Shown here: positions 1-12,747 of the stretch, piece by piece
How positions within the stretch are numbered: the first letter of the stretch is position 1
Layout: each line of letters starts with the position of its first letter
From: Epichloe hybrida
Taxonomy: Eukaryota > Ascomycota > Sordariomycetes > Hypocreales > Clavicipitaceae
Assembly (NCBI GenBank): GCA_019022495.1
Contig: JAFEKR010000001.1
Location: forward strand, 1,860,001-1,924,000
Direction: 5' to 3'
DNA: 64,000 nucleotides
Notes under the pieces: model-generated
Told to the model about the DNA's origin: nothing
The model's input: only the letters and a program-made list of their open reading frames with translations
The model's database searches: none
Position numbers and translations under genes: made by a program

Positions 1-124
1 CATCAATTGATATCTCCAGCCAATGGCAACCATGAGTTAATGGAAATGATTCTATGCCCTTGCTTCTAGTTCCTCAAGACGCTACTGTTATTCATCACGC
101 CAAGTACTTCTTCCCACTTTGCCT

Positions 125-2236
125 CTACTTGAGCCACCTGGCATACGCCCAGCGAATTCTTTCTAGGGCTTTGGTCTGTACCTGCACGCCTTTGATATTG
201 GATAAATCATCAAGATCCTCCAAGAATTCCTTTTCGATTTCGCTCGGCATCAGGTTACTGGCATAGCTGCGAAGTACGTGAACCTCGCAGAGCAACAATC
301 CGTGATCCTTGTATGATAATACATTGTTTTCGGTCGGTCTGGCTTCCGACAGTATTCTGTCGATGTTTCGTAAAATCCGTACAGCCCTGCCTGACTTCTT
401 GTCTCGGCGAAGGCCAGTCCGGCCGCCGAATATTCCACGCAGATACTGAACCAGGCCGATCGAGACCAGCACGCCTGGTGTCAAGCCTACAAATCCAAAA
501 ACTAGTTCTTGACTCTTCAGTAAGGAGTCAATGCCATGCATGGCAACCTCCAAGTCCACCTTGGTCTTTTGTACTTGGATCAGCAATGATCGTACAAGAT
601 CTCCACGAACAGCGCCCACAAATGGCTTCCGAAGGTCCTGTTCGTACGCCTTCAGCACGGGAGTCACGTCTCCTTCAGCGACCTTGCTGCGGATGTCGGC
701 AAGTTGTGCGCTAGTTATATTCGTATTGCCTTCAACAGCGAAGCGAGGTTTATCCTTGACAAAATCGACAACCATTCGCTCAAGACTCTCGCGGTCAGCC
801 TTGAGGCTATCACGGCTCATGATTGCAATCTCACTAGACTCATCATGGCGGATGGTCTTGATGACCTTGTCGGTCGGCTGCACAATCCAGTTGAACCAAA
901 AGTCTCGAATGGTGCCTCCTAAATTCGTGATCCAGTTGAGAATCTGGTCCTGTCGGCTTACAAGGATACGCAAAATGGTCGTTGAGGAAAGCACACCGAC
1001 AACAGTTGGAATCCAGTATCGCACGACTCGACTAGGTCGCCCGTTCTCCTTGACGAGGGTTGACATGCTGCTAACGTGTTCTGGGAGCGTCCTGTCAATG
1101 ATGCGCAAGAGTCGACGAGACAGAACCGCAGGACGATCCGGATTGACACTGTCTTCCAGGTGTATTGAAAGCTCTGGGTCCTCCTCAACGCCTGCAAACA
1201 CCTTGTCTTCGAAATCATGAATATTGACGTCCAACGAGCACACCTCTTTTAGCACCATGTCCATTAATGCAACGCTGCGCTCGACCACACCTTTCAGGTC
1301 ATGGTTGTCCTGCAGCTCCGCCTTGTCATCATCGTGACCAAATTGAAGGCCTTCGTCCATCAATACTCCTAGCCCGCTGGCTGTGATTTCTCTCAATTTG
1401 CGGAGCTGTGATTGTTTCCTGCGAGCCTCTGAGCGACAGAAAGCCACCGGGGATAGAACCTTCCTTTGGATATTCCCAAACGGTCGTTCCCGAATAGTGT
1501 CCCGTACGATGCCGTAGAACTGGCGCCATTGATGCGATACGCCCGCGGTCGTAGAGTCGACTAACTCGGCAGGTGAGTCTCGGACGGAAAGCGAGCGAAG
1601 TCGCATCTTGCTCGCGTTGTAGACATCTTCACTCCAGGCCCAAAACCGGATTGGAGAAGTTTGGACCGTATACAGACTGCTGTAAGTGTAGGAATTTAGC
1701 ACATCGGACCAGTACCAAATGTCATCGTTGAGAGGGACAATTTGATCCAGCAATGAGCTCAATATAGCGCCATAGATGTGGACGGTCGCTTTGCTGACTA
1801 GTAACCACTCGATCTCGTCCTCGTAAGCGCTTTTCGCTCCCGGTTCTCCCGGCTCGCCCGGCTGAGCAAGTTCTTGGATGTCGTGCTTTTTGAGAGAGGG
1901 CAGCCCAGATTGTTTGAGTAGACCTTTGACGCGTTGGAGGGCTAGCAGATTGTTGGAAGCCGTAGTGGCACTGAGAGACTGGACGACGCGGAGAAGTTGA
2001 TCTAATCTGGGAGACGAAAACGATTCGGCGGCCACGAGTGCACGCTCTTCCACTTCTGAGCGACCATCGTCCGAGGCGGTCTCTGAGATGATTGGCAGGC
2101 GATCCAAATAGGCATCAAGTCGGCGGACCTGGCTGTGGATCGTATGTCAGTGTCCACTAAACCATCCTGACATATCTCGAGATCGTAGCCGTTGAGTGAA
2201 TGGGCTGGGTCAGACTTACTCGGACACGAGTGACAT
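125..2236 (-). CDS. NCA2: NCA2-family mitochondrial protein (nuclear control of ATP synthase)
   Basis: Two exons: 2236-2220 and 2132-125, with an 87-nt intron (GTAAGT donor, CAG acceptor), giving 674 aa. The first exon encodes only MSLVS plus two bases and continues as DQVRRLDAYLD, an NCA2-like N-terminus, which is why I prefer this start over internal codons. Two hydrophobic segments are visible, near residues 378-400 (WIPTVVGVLSS) and 546-572 (FVGLTPGVLVSIGLV). The NCA2 domain fills the C-terminal half. In yeast, Nca2 acts with Nca3 on expression of the mitochondrial ATP6/ATP8 message and sits in the mitochondrial membrane; the role here is inferred from family. It is divergent from ERG25. 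The stop (TAG) is 124 bases from the window edge, so the gene is complete. Confidence 0.9.
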
Positions 2237-3305
2237 GATGCGGTGAGAGGGAGACGGACAGACAAGCGGCCAAGAAAGTCGCCCTGGTAGCTGGCTTTGC
2301 AATGAGACTGGGGCCAATGTCAAACTGACAAAGCCTCAATCGGCATTGATCCAACTGACCAGGCGGTACTCTGTAATCTAGTGAGAATGTGTGGGGGAGC
2401 GAATCAGAAGAAACTAGGTGGCCAGGTGACTGGAGACGTATGCCTTAATCAGACCACTAATAAGTGAACAGGTCGGAAGAATGGCCAGCCGACAAAGTTT
2501 TGTTTACTTTGCCGGAATAGATGAATGGGGACTGGCGCCAACGGGCAAGCACGAGAGTTGTTGGAGATAAAATGGTGGTGGCGTGGGGCTGTTGCGAGAT
2601 CGGTTCGTGTTCGGATTCACTGACGCGCAGAAACAAGCAAGACCACAAAAGGGCATTTACACAGACAGAGAGCAGCTCAGGGCATGACGGAGCGAAAAGG
2701 AGTGACCAACGGTTATAGAGTTGCAAGGCAATACAAAATCAAATGGGCCTGTTGGAAGCTTCCTTTTCCTTTGAGATGGTCAAGAGCAGCTGCCAGCTGA
2801 GCCAACTTCGTATTCGCATTCTCGACGTTATCGATAGATTCATCCGCAGAAGGCGGTGCAGCAAAAATCAGGTGGGGCACGGAAACACCGGGATCTTGCA
2901 CCAGTCAGTGGCCTCATTCTCGAGCCACACAGCCCTCACCAGATTGGCTGCTGGGCATGTGCTCTGTCGCCGGCTGCCCGCAAGCCGGTGGCCACAAGAC
3001 TGGATCCATCGCCCCTGAGATGACACGCTAGCAGTGTAAGAAGGATGAGGCGAACAAAAAATATGGATTTGCGCCGCGACTTTGATGAATTCTGATAAAA
3101 CCCCTGCCCCCCCCCCACTGCCGCAGTCCCTTGTTGATCAGCCAATTTCTCCTCAAGTCGCCTCTTCACGGCTTGTTCGCCCGATTTCCTCCTTTACCTT
3201 TTCCTTGAAATACAGCGTGCAACACTAACTGCATGTTTGGCACCTGGTGCTGACTTTCGTTTTTTTTTTCGACTGCAAATCAAACTCTGGTTCCGAAGCA
3301 GTATC
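2237..3305. promoter_or_regulatory. Divergent NCA2/ERG25 intergenic region
   Basis: About 1.07 kb between two divergently transcribed start codons, so it must hold both promoters. Visible elements are a CCAAT box at 3142-3146, a run of 10 C at 3107-3116 and a T-rich pyrimidine tract near 3260 just upstream of ERG25. A 62-codon minus-strand open frame at 2713-2901 looks faintly coiled-coil-like but has a stop immediately upstream and no convincing exon partner, so I do not call it a gene. Confidence 0.5.
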
Positions 3306-4415
3306 ATGGATTTGTTGTGAGTATTTGCCTGTTCGACGAGGGCTCTCAAATCACGCCCCTTCAGCGTGAAAGCCGGAATGGCCGTTCTGACATGATCGAT
3401 CTTGCAGCAACGCAACCGTCAACGCCGCCAACTCGACCCAGGACTACTTTGCCGTGCTCGAGGAGGTCGCCAAGTACAATGTCAACCTCAACTTTGCCGA
3501 GCGTCTGTGGGCGGTACGTGTGCTACTTGCGATGCCGACTGTCGGATCCCAACCCATGCTCAGCTCCTCCCATCCCCGAACGACAAGCGTTTGACTAACA
3601 GCGCCATTGGATAGGCTTGGTATCTCTTTATGCAGAATGATACCCTTGCGACCGGCATCATGAGCTTCGTCATGCACGAAATCGTCTATTTCGGCCGGTG
3701 CATTCCGTTCCTTATTATGGACAAGATTCCCTATTTCCACAAGTACAAGATTCAGAACCAGAAGATTCCCACCCTCAAGGAGCAATGGGACTGTGCCGCC
3801 ATCGTTCTCATCAGCCACTTCACCGCCGAGCTTCCTCAGATTTGGTTCTTCCATCCCATTGCCACCTACTTCGGCATGGACTACGGTGTGCCATTCCCCT
3901 CCCTCTTGAAGATGGCCATTCAGATTTCCATCCTTTTTGTTATGGAGGATACTTGGCACTACTGGTTCCATCGATGCTTGCACTACGGGCCGCTGTACAA
4001 GGCTATCCACAAGATGCACCATACTTACTCGGCTCCCTTCGGATTAGCTGCTGAGTATGCTTCGCCTATCGAGGTCATGCTTCTCGGCCTGGGCGTTGTC
4101 GGATCTCCTATCCTGATGCTCTGTGTCACTGGAGATCTGCACCTTATTACCATGTACACCTGGATCATCCTTCGCCTCTCCCAGGCCATTGACGCCCACA
4201 GTGGCTATGACTTCCCGTGGAGTTTGCGTCACATCCTCCCTGTGTGGGCTGGTGCCGACCACCACGACATGCACCACGAAAAGTTCATCGGCAACTACTC
4301 TTCCAGCTTCCGCTGGTGGGACTACTTCCTGGACACCGAGGCCGGCCCCGATGCCCATAAGAAGCGTCGTGATAGAAAACTCAAGGCCATCAAGGCCGCC
4401 AAGAAGGAGCAGTAA
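3306..4415 (+). CDS. ERG25: C-4 methylsterol oxidase
   Basis: Three exons: 3306-3316, 3408-3513 and 3615-4415, giving 305 aa. The enzyme is the ER membrane, non-haem di-iron oxygenase that oxidises the C-4 methyl groups of 4,4-dimethylsterols in ergosterol synthesis, working with Erg26 and Erg27. The fatty acid hydroxylase superfamily histidine boxes are intact: HRCLH near residues 158-162, HKMHH near 171-175 and HHDMHH near 255-260. The length matches the family (about 300 aa). A lysine-rich tail (KKRRDR, then KKEQ at the end) resembles an ER-retrieval signal. The first exon has only 11 coding bases. Intron 2 shows a clear GACTAAC branch point at about 3593. It converges with the pterin dehydratase gene downstream. 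Confidence 0.95.
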
Positions 4416-4928
4416 ACGCTCAATATACGGAACCAAGAGGACTTGATAGGCACAATGCTGCAAACATGTTACATGCGCACACAAATTTTTTTTTTCGCAT
4501 AAACAAATTGTATTAGACAATGATCCGCGGGCGTCGAACAGAGCTATAGATTAATGGCCATAGCTATCATGCGGCTACGCCTGATTCGAGAAACGGACGG
4601 CGTTGACCATGGCGTTTTTGCTAGAGGGTTCGAACTGAGTATGCATTGGGTGAATTTTTTTGCATATTTACGTGGCGATGAGCCAAAAAGAGGCCTTAGA
4701 TCAATACTTAATACACATTACTCAGCCGCTCGCTTTCCATATAATGACAATGTGGCGCCTCACGACAACTGGAAGTGACGCGCATCCTCACCCCGGCGTG
4801 ATGGTATTATGCATACATTTTCGTATTCCATGATACATTGACCCGACTTGCGCGCGTAATGAAAGAAGAGAAAAAGAATAAGAAAGAAAAAGAAAACATG
4901 GCTATACCCGCCCATTGCCTTTATCTTC
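4416..4928. other. Convergent 3' intergenic region (ERG25 / PCD)
   Basis: About 500 bases that carry the 3' ends of two convergent genes. It is AT-rich with an A/G-rich tract near 4860-4895. I see no further gene. Confidence 0.5.
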
Positions 4929-5594
4929 TCACTCGCTTTTACTTGTGCAACAATCTCTGGATGTCGAAACAGCCTCATCAGCCAGGGTCCTCACCTCACA
5001 ACTTGTCGGCTCGGGGTCCAGTTCTCCAAAATCCTTGGCAACGGAATCGCATAATGTCGCCAAGCTAACATCCTTCTCCGACAGGCCCTCTGGACTATGA
5101 GTCGTCCATCGAATAAACGTGGTATTGTATACCTATGCATGCACACAAAGTGGTGAGTAAACACGGCCCTCGCTTCCTCTTTCAGCATCGATACTCGGAA
5201 TTCCTACATTGGACCATTCAGGGTGGTGGTTCCTCAGTTTACACTGGAGTGAAACGGCAGTCATGAAATCCTGCCATGTGTATCTTGTATCTTAGTCGGT
5301 GTGCGCCCCGAAGACTGTGGAGTGGGAATTGGACCTTACCCATGTTTTTGCGAACGTTTTGAACTTGAAGCTTCGCTCTAGCGCTCCGCCCTCAGAAGTC
5401 AGCGTCCATCTTCCTCCCGATGCAGTGAGGAGTGGTGTGAGTGCTGTTGTGGCGGAGGCTTTGTCTGTGCCGGGGGTGAATCTCGGTCGCATTGTGGACG
5501 AGCGGCGTTTCGTGAGGGCCGAGCGGACAGAGCATGGGATGCGAGGCTGGGAGAGAATTCGCGGGCATGGCATGATTTGCATATCGTAGTGCAT
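4929..5594 (-). CDS. Pterin-4a-carbinolamine dehydratase (PCD/DCoH family)
   Basis: Three exons: 5594-5340, 5270-5208 and 5132-4929, giving 173 aa; introns are 69 and 75 nt. The enzyme dehydrates 4a-hydroxytetrahydropterin, recycling the cofactor of aromatic amino acid hydroxylases. Joining the exons yields a full PCD core: FKFKTFAKTW, then DFMTAVSLQC, the active-site motif NHHPEWSN (residues 99-106) and VYNTTFIRWTTH, then GLSEKDV. The family core is about 100 aa. The roughly 75-residue N-terminus is basic and could be a mitochondrial presequence. The start is uncertain because Met1, Met5 and Met8 are all possible and a TATA-like ATTTATAG on the minus strand lies only about 25 nt upstream of Met1. 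The transposon island begins 105 bp upstream of the start codon, so little promoter remains. Confidence 0.9.
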
Positions 5595-5699
5595 GCGGGC
5601 TCTGGATGTGGATGGTGCTATAAATCATGGACTTTTTGTCTTCTTGATGTTCATGTGGTGTCGGGCGATGGCGAATGACAATTCAATGTGCCCATTGGC

Positions 5700-5731
5700 G
5701 TGTGATCCACGAGCCAGTGCAAACTTTGCAC
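5700..5731 (+). repeat. Left terminal inverted repeat of the island
   Basis: Pairs with 16362-16393 on the other strand, with 30 of 32 bases identical. It sits exactly where normal composition changes to AT-rich. Confidence 0.8.
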
Positions 5732-6722
5732 GGGTGCAAAATGCATATAACAGGACGCGCTAGCTATTTTTATTAGCTAAGATCTATAGAAATTCATGGA
5801 ATTTTATCTAAATTATATAAACACTATATCCCCCCCTATTTATAATATATCTTTTTAACTAGGGCTATATAAATACCTAAAATAAGCTTAGATACTAAGA
5901 AAGAAGTAAATTTTACTAATTTTTAGGTATAAACTATATACCTTATATAGTCCCTATATAAAGTTTATACTAGTATAAAGTTTACACTTAGCTATAAGCT
6001 ATAATAACGTTTCTTAGGGTTAATAACCTCTTATTTAATTAATTTATTATAGATAAAAATACTAATAATAACCTTTAGCTTATAATATTAATTTTATAGT
6101 GTTTTTAGAAGCTAGGCTTACTATAAAGAACCCTATATAAGCTATATTACCTCTATTAGTATATTAACTATAATTATAATACTTATAATACCCTTATAAG
6201 CCTTAGAGGTGCCTATTTATTACTAATAGTATTATAAGATCTCTATAAATAAATTCTTTAACTATTATTAGAAATTAAATTTATAAATCTCTTTTAAATA
6301 CTAAAGAAGACCTTTCTTAAGCTTTATAGCTAGCTTTATATTAATACCTTAGTGTGCTTTTTATAATATTAATTAGTTAAGCAAAAAGTAATAGTTTTCT
6401 TATAGATTTATATATATAATAAGCTATAGAGAAATATAGGGTATTAATTTCTACTAGGCTAAGTATTAGTACCTTAAATTATTTATAAGCTTATTAATCT
6501 AATAAGGTATTTATATATAATCTTAATTTATTAGCTAAAGCTATAGTTAGTCTTACTATTTATAGAGCTAAATAAGAAGTTCCTTTAATTTAATAGTGCT
6601 ATTAGTACTATTAATAGTATATATATTCTAGCGTATATTCTATAAAATTAGTAGTAAAGATTCTAGTTAAGGAAGAATAATATCTTATAAAATATACTAG
6701 TAATTATAAGCTTTAAGGAATT
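5732..6722. other. RIP-mutated remnant, left arm of host transposon
   Basis: No open frames and almost only A/T with TpA-rich composition. The first 140 bases align, through C-to-T and G-to-A changes, with 50.36-50.52 kb. Nothing else is recognisable. Confidence 0.6.
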
Positions 6723-6727
6723 ATTCC

Positions 6728-7548
6728 TATTGAAAAGTAGGGAGCTAGTTGCCGGCTGGCAACAGCTGTACAGGTGCAGCTTCTACGGTCAGGGACTAAT
6801 AGAGCCACCACGTTAAATATTTATTTAACGCAACGCAACGGAAGGTTTCGGCAGTTATTAACTAATAGAATTCAATCTAGATGACTTTTACGATATCTTA
6901 TATACCAATAGAATTAATTTTAGTGATGTTATACAGGCAATGCGGCTGTTAGATTAAGAGGCCTAGCTATCTAGCTAGATTAAAAAGATCTTCTTCCTCT
7001 TATATACCCACTAACCGTATCGGTGGATCCGGACCGCCAAAGAGGTCTTATAGGCCACTTTTTATTTTCCGCAAAATTCATTTATATGTAAAATCCAAAA
7101 AATCGACTTACCACTATACAAACTAGCAACCCGTATGCACCAAATTTTAGTCCAAAAAATATTCCTACATAAAATAAAAGCCCTATCTTCTAGCTTTAAT
7201 TTGCTATATGCAAGACTTTTGTATAACCTCTAGTTAAAGAGAAAATCGCTATTAAAGATAGCTATAGGGTAACCTGCTTACGTCACCCTAGCTTACCTAA
7301 TTACTAGTGGCGCTGCGGTTATGGCTGCGCTTGTAGCTACAACGTAATTAAATAATTCACAATTAACAATTGATTTGGATTAGTCATCCACACGGTCGGT
7401 CGCAGCTGTTAACAGCTGCGACGTAGCTATTGACAGCCACCTTCGCGACCGTTAACAGCTGCAGTGCAGCTGTCAGGCTTGCAATGCAAGCTAGTAATAG
7501 AAAGGTCCTTTAACTAGAAAGGGCTAAAAATAGGTCTTATTTTTAACA
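6728..7548 (-). repeat. 3' LTR of the copia element (821 bp)
   Basis: Near-identical direct repeat of 13075-13926. The differences I compared are all transitions (C/T or G/A). It lacks the second copy of a 31-bp tandem unit present in the other LTR. Confidence 0.92.
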
Positions 7549-7556
7549 CCCCCTCT
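7549..7556 (-). other. Polypurine tract of the copia element
   Basis: AGAGGGGG on the minus strand immediately upstream of the 3' LTR, the expected place for plus-strand priming. Confidence 0.7.
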
Positions 7557-7779
7557 ACAAAAGAATTACGTATAAGCTAATTAAAAGCGTACAAAGTGAT
7601 ATAGGGTAAACAAGAACTTTTAGATAAAAACAGATAAAAGGGAAAAACAGGAAAAGATAAAAGACCCCCCTTTTGAATTCCTAGCTATTGTTAAATATAG
7701 CTCCCTTTTTAGCGTTGTTTTTAGTTCCCTATTAAAGGGATTTAGTTGTTGGTTTTTAGTGATTATTAAGCCCTAAGAG

Positions 7780-10700
7780 CTTAATAAAGGCCTGATAAAG
7801 AGGTCTAGATAGAGGCTTTGTTAAACTGTCTGCAGGCATTGACTTTGTATCTAGATATTCGATCTTAGCTAAACTCTCTAAAACCTATTGCCTAATATAG
7901 TTAAACTTTAGCAAGGTATGCTTTATACAGCTATGTAAGGCAGGGTTATAGGCAGTGATTATAGCGCCTTAATTATCGCAATATATCTAGATAGGGGGAG
8001 AAATAGGGGTTTTTAGCTCCTTAAATAAGCCCTAAAGCTACTGTAGCTCCTAGAAGGTCTCGCAGATAGCGTTAGCTTTAGCTTCTAATGTTAATAGAGC
8101 TATTATACTAGCTTTCTTTGATTTCTAGCTAATAGGTCCGCTAGCTAGCTTGAATAGATAAGCGTAGGTTAATTTAGAGGTCTTTTTATCCCCTGCAAAA
8201 TCACTATTATAATAACCTATTAGGCTTTTGCTAGCTATACCTTTAGGGTCTCCCCTATAAATTATAGCAAGGAATTTAGTCCCTAATAGGTACCTAAGCA
8301 GGTTTTTAGCTGCTTTTAGGTGCTTTATATAGGGCCTAGCTAGTGCTATAGATAGCCACTAAAGTGTAAAGGCCATGTCTAGCCTTGTAAGTAACATTAG
8401 GTATATTATAGTCCCTATAATGCACTGATAGAGCTTGATTTCGCTAGCTATTAAAAGCTTAGTGGTCTGCGTAGCTAAAACACCTAGCTAAAGAGGTATG
8501 CTAATAGGCTTACTATCTAGCATATTAAATCGATTTAAAGCCTCTAAGATATACTAAGATTGATGAATTTTCAGGACCCTATTAGGTCTATCTTGTACGA
8601 TTTAAACCTCTAAGAAGAATTTAGCTAGCCCCCTATCTTCTATTAGATAGACTTTATAAAGTTCCTTTTTAAGTCTTTAGATATAACGTAAATCCAGTCT
8701 AATTAGAAGACAATCATTTACATACGTAATAATAAAGGTTTTAGTGAAGGAATTATAGAATATAGCTAGGTCAGAAATTAGAGGGCTAAATCCTAGGGAC
8801 TTTAGCACTGTAATTAGTGCTTATTGCCATTCCCTTAAGCTTTGTTTTAGGCTATATAAAGATTTCTATAATAAAATTACTTAATCTTTAGAAGGTTTAT
8901 AGCCAAAACTTTTAGCTAATTTAGCTAATTTAGGATTTGCTTTAAGGAATTTGATAAATCCGTCTGGAATAACCATATAAATCTATTATTATAGCTTACT
9001 ATTAAGAAAAGCTCCTATAAAATTAACCTATTCGATTTCCTAGTTATTCTAAGCCGCTAGGGCTAGTAAAATCCTCTAGCTAGGGGGAATGCTTGTAGCT
9101 GCAAAGGTCTCTAGATAATCTAGACCTTTGATTTGCATAAATCCCTTAGTAACGAGTTAGGCCTTGTATTTTAAAGGATTATTTTCTTTATCCTTTTTAA
9201 GCTTATAAACAAGCCTATTCTTTAGTACTTTTTAGCCTTTAGGTACTTAGTCTTTCCCTATAAATTTAAAAGTACTAGCCTTTAGAAGCTATTTATATTC
9301 CTTGTACGTAGCTTCTATCCATTTATCCCTTTCAGGGCTAGATATAGCTTACTTCTAGGTCTTAGGTTTAGGGCTATTAGGGTTGTTTTCCTTTAGCTTC
9401 TCCTATACCTTAAAGCAGATTTCTTTTATGAAATCTAGAGAAGAAAGGGAACTAATATCAACATCTATAGGGTTAATATTAGGGTTGAAGTCGGTAATTT
9501 TTTTAAAATCAAGGTCCGGAGTTGAAATCTGATTTCCTAGGGAAGTTACAGGCGTGGCCTCCTCTGAGGCCTCTGGAATTAGTTCCTTAGGGGGTTATAC
9601 AGGCCCTATAGGGTGTTTTTCTTAACCTATAGGGGGATTTTGATTTCCTATGTTGTCTATAGGGTAATCCTTTAAACCTTGATTTAGATCTTAATCTTCT
9701 AAATTATTTTCCCCCTCTAAAGGGTTATCCCCTATAGAAAGCCTAGGTAATCCTTTAGAGATAGGACCTATAGGCTCTATAATCTTAATAAAGCTAGTCT
9801 TTGTAACTAGCCTTTTAGAGGGGATATACACTAGGTAAGTGTTAGAACCTAGTGTAGCTAATAACCTTCTAGGGATAGTCCTAGCTACTAACTTCTAGGC
9901 TTTAGGTCGTTTTTCTAGGGGGATTAGAATCTCACAGTGAGATCCTATGGCTCTAATACTGCTAATATCAGTTGTATAGGGCTGATTTAGCTCCCTAGCT
10001 AGCAGTTGTTTAGGGCTTTTATCCTTTATGGTATTAGCAGTTATATTAACTAGGTTAATAACTGCAGGTAATACAAAACACCATAGATATAAGGGTAATT
10101 TTGCCCACTGGATAGTAGCCCTTAATTGATCTAGAATAGTACGAATAGAACGCTTTGCTAATCTATTTTGCTTATGGATATAGGGACTAGAAGTCATAAA
10201 TTTAATCCCTTTAGAATTTAACTAGGTTTGACAACTAGAATCGATTTCTTAGCCCCCATCAAAGTGAAGGTGCCTAGGATATTAACCTAGTTGATTTTTA
10301 AGCCCTCTGAAAAAGCCCTTAATAGCCCTATAAACAGTTAGGCCTTCCTTATTAGGTAATAATAATACCCACTTATATCTAGTTTTTCGATTAACTAGAA
10401 ATAAGCAAATTGACTGTTTATTGTATAGTACAGGGCTAATTTTTAGCGTATCCCCCTCTATTTGATCTAGAGCTCTAGGGGGGTTAGGGATAGCTAATTT
10501 CCTAGGTCTTCTAACTGCCTTAGATTAATTATAAGCTATATATTTAAAGACTTTATCCTTGATTTTAGAAAAATCAGGGATTCCTTTAGTTATAAGGCTT
10601 GTTTTCTTTAGCAAAGGAAGCCCTAGGTGCCCTAATCGTACATGCTATAGGCCAGCTAGTTCTAGTAACTTTTGATATTAAAGGTCTTTAGGGCCTGAAT

Positions 10701-12738
10701 TAGGGTCTAGATTTAGGTCTAGATTAGGGCCCTCTCCATCAGTCCCCTGCTAGGCCCCTTGAGAACCACAGGCCTCTTGGGGAGGTATTAGGGACCTTTT
10801 TCCTCCACTAAGGCCCTCTAACACCCCTAAATCTATTTCTTTAGATTTATAAGGGACCTAACCTAGGGCTATAGGCGTTAGAGAAGGGACTAAATCCCCT
10901 AAATCATCCCGTACGACTTCTTCAATATCATTATCTTCGTCGATTTCAGCGATTTCGTCTAAATCAGAAGCCTAATCCAGCTTTTTAGAGGGAATTTAAA
11001 CCTCTATAGGGTAGCTAATCAGATAGCTATGACCCCTAAAGCTGGCATAGGTAAAAGGTCAGATATAATGAGATTTTTTATAGGGCCCTTTATGTAACGT
11101 TAGTGTAAATTGGTTTTTAACATGAAAGAAAAAACCATGTTTTTCTATATCTAGGGCAGCAATACAAGACCTATCTTTAAGATAAAGATGGTTTTTTATA
11201 AAGCAACCGCTAGATATATAGTGAATAAGGCCACTAACTATATTAATATTAAGCTAAGGAAAATATAGAGCATCCTTTAGCACTAAGGTCCTATATTTAT
11301 TAGGTTTCTTTTGATATAAGACCTCAAAAACAGCACTACCGTGACCCTTAGGATAAATAGGGCCACCACCAGTTATAATAGGGTTGGATTCCCCCTTCTT
11401 AAAAGGGGTATAATCCCTAAAGACCTCCCTAGAATTAACTATATGTACAGTCAAACCTGTATCATATAATAGGGCCTTTTTTATGTCTTTACTGTAATAA
11501 TTAAAACCATTTAAGGTATTAATTTCTTGTTTTTCATTATCCGAATCACTAGAGCTAGAATTAGAGCTACTATCGCTAGAGCTCTTATAACTAGTCTTGT
11601 AATTACTAGGTTTCTTGTACGGATTAAGTGCTCCGTTAGAAAGGTTGTAATTTCCTAGCATAAAAGAACCCTCTGTAAGTTCTTTAGTATCCTTTTTATC
11701 TGATTTTTAACCCTTTTACTTCTTTTTCTTCTTATTAGAATTAGAAGAGCCCTTATTTTCTTTAGAGCCTTCTTTCTTCTTCTTCTAACCTTTAGGGGCC
11801 TTTTCTTTATCTTTAGCGCCCTTTTCTAGGTCTTTAGCCCTATAATTTAGGGCTTTGGCTACCGTAGATGACTTATCCCTTTGTTTAGCTAGAAGGTTTG
11901 CCATTAGGAATTCAAGATTTAGGGCTTCTAGGGGGACCCCTATAGCCCTATTCGTACGCATGCTAAATCGTTGCCTCTTAGCCCACTAAGGGAAGGTTGA
12001 TTTTAGGGATTGAAGATATTGATTAACCTAATCTATAGGATTAATCAGGACCCCTAAAATCAATAATCTAGCTAGTAGATTATTAAAGACCGCATTAAAG
12101 GCTTCTAAAGTCCCCTTAAATCCATAAAAACTCAGGTTATAAAATTCAGAATATAGGGACCCCCTCTGGATTTTAACGCTATGTGAATACTGCCTAACAA
12201 GTAAATTATAGGCTTCTTTAGGTGATTTTTGCTAAGTTATAGTGGCTTAGGGGCCTTCCGTACAACTATCCCTTAGTAATATTAGGATAATAGCTTAGTT
12301 AGCGTCCCCTAGCACTCTAGAAATATCCGGATTATCTAGAAAATTAGGCATGCCTAAAGCTCTAAATTGGATAGTTAGGGCTTGTTTCTATTAATCAAAA
12401 TTTTCAGCTCCTTTAAGCTTAGCAGTCTTAGGGAAGCTATAAACCCTCTTATTAAATTCCTTAATAATTAAATTATTAAAGGCAGCTTGTACAAAGCTAG
12501 ATTCAGGTGCCTTATCTTGAATAGGCTGCTAAATTTGCTACTAACTAGCGGGCTTAGCAGCTTCCACACCCTCCATAGGTCTATTATTAATAGCTAAAGT
12601 TAAGGACTCTAGCTTCTCTATTACTAGATCAATAGCATTTTATTGTTTAATAACCTGCTCTTTTAGCTAGTTATTTAGAACCTCTTGCGCACTAAGATCA
12701 GGGACTGGAGGTCCCTAACCTTGTTAATTGGTAGCCAT
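7780..12738 (-). pseudogene. copia gag-pol, broken by many stops and lost catalytic residues
   Basis: The reading frame starts at an ATG at 12738 (MATN, then a stop in place of a likely Gln codon) and runs with interruptions to about 7.8 kb. Recognisable parts are: a protease-like segment at 11254-11661 (YDTGLTVHIV, serine-rich upstream); an integrase zinc-region start (HVRLGHLG) near 10650; integrase core to 9895; reverse transcriptase with a YVND box at 8713-8724 instead of the usual YVDD; and RNase H near 8080-8220 (SDFAGDKK, then LEAKANA). In the integrase the conserved NG-AER motif reads NRLAKRS, with Lys at 10153-10155 where the catalytic Glu belongs. The element cannot be autonomous. 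Confidence 0.88.
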
Positions 12739-12747
12739 CTTCTAATT

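Noticed and set aside
5694..5699. Target duplication for the outer transposon (CCATTGG versus CCTTGG)
   Set aside because: The two flanks agree only with a gap, and the left TTGGCGTGT also occurs at 50.28 kb beside the related fragment, so it may belong to the element.
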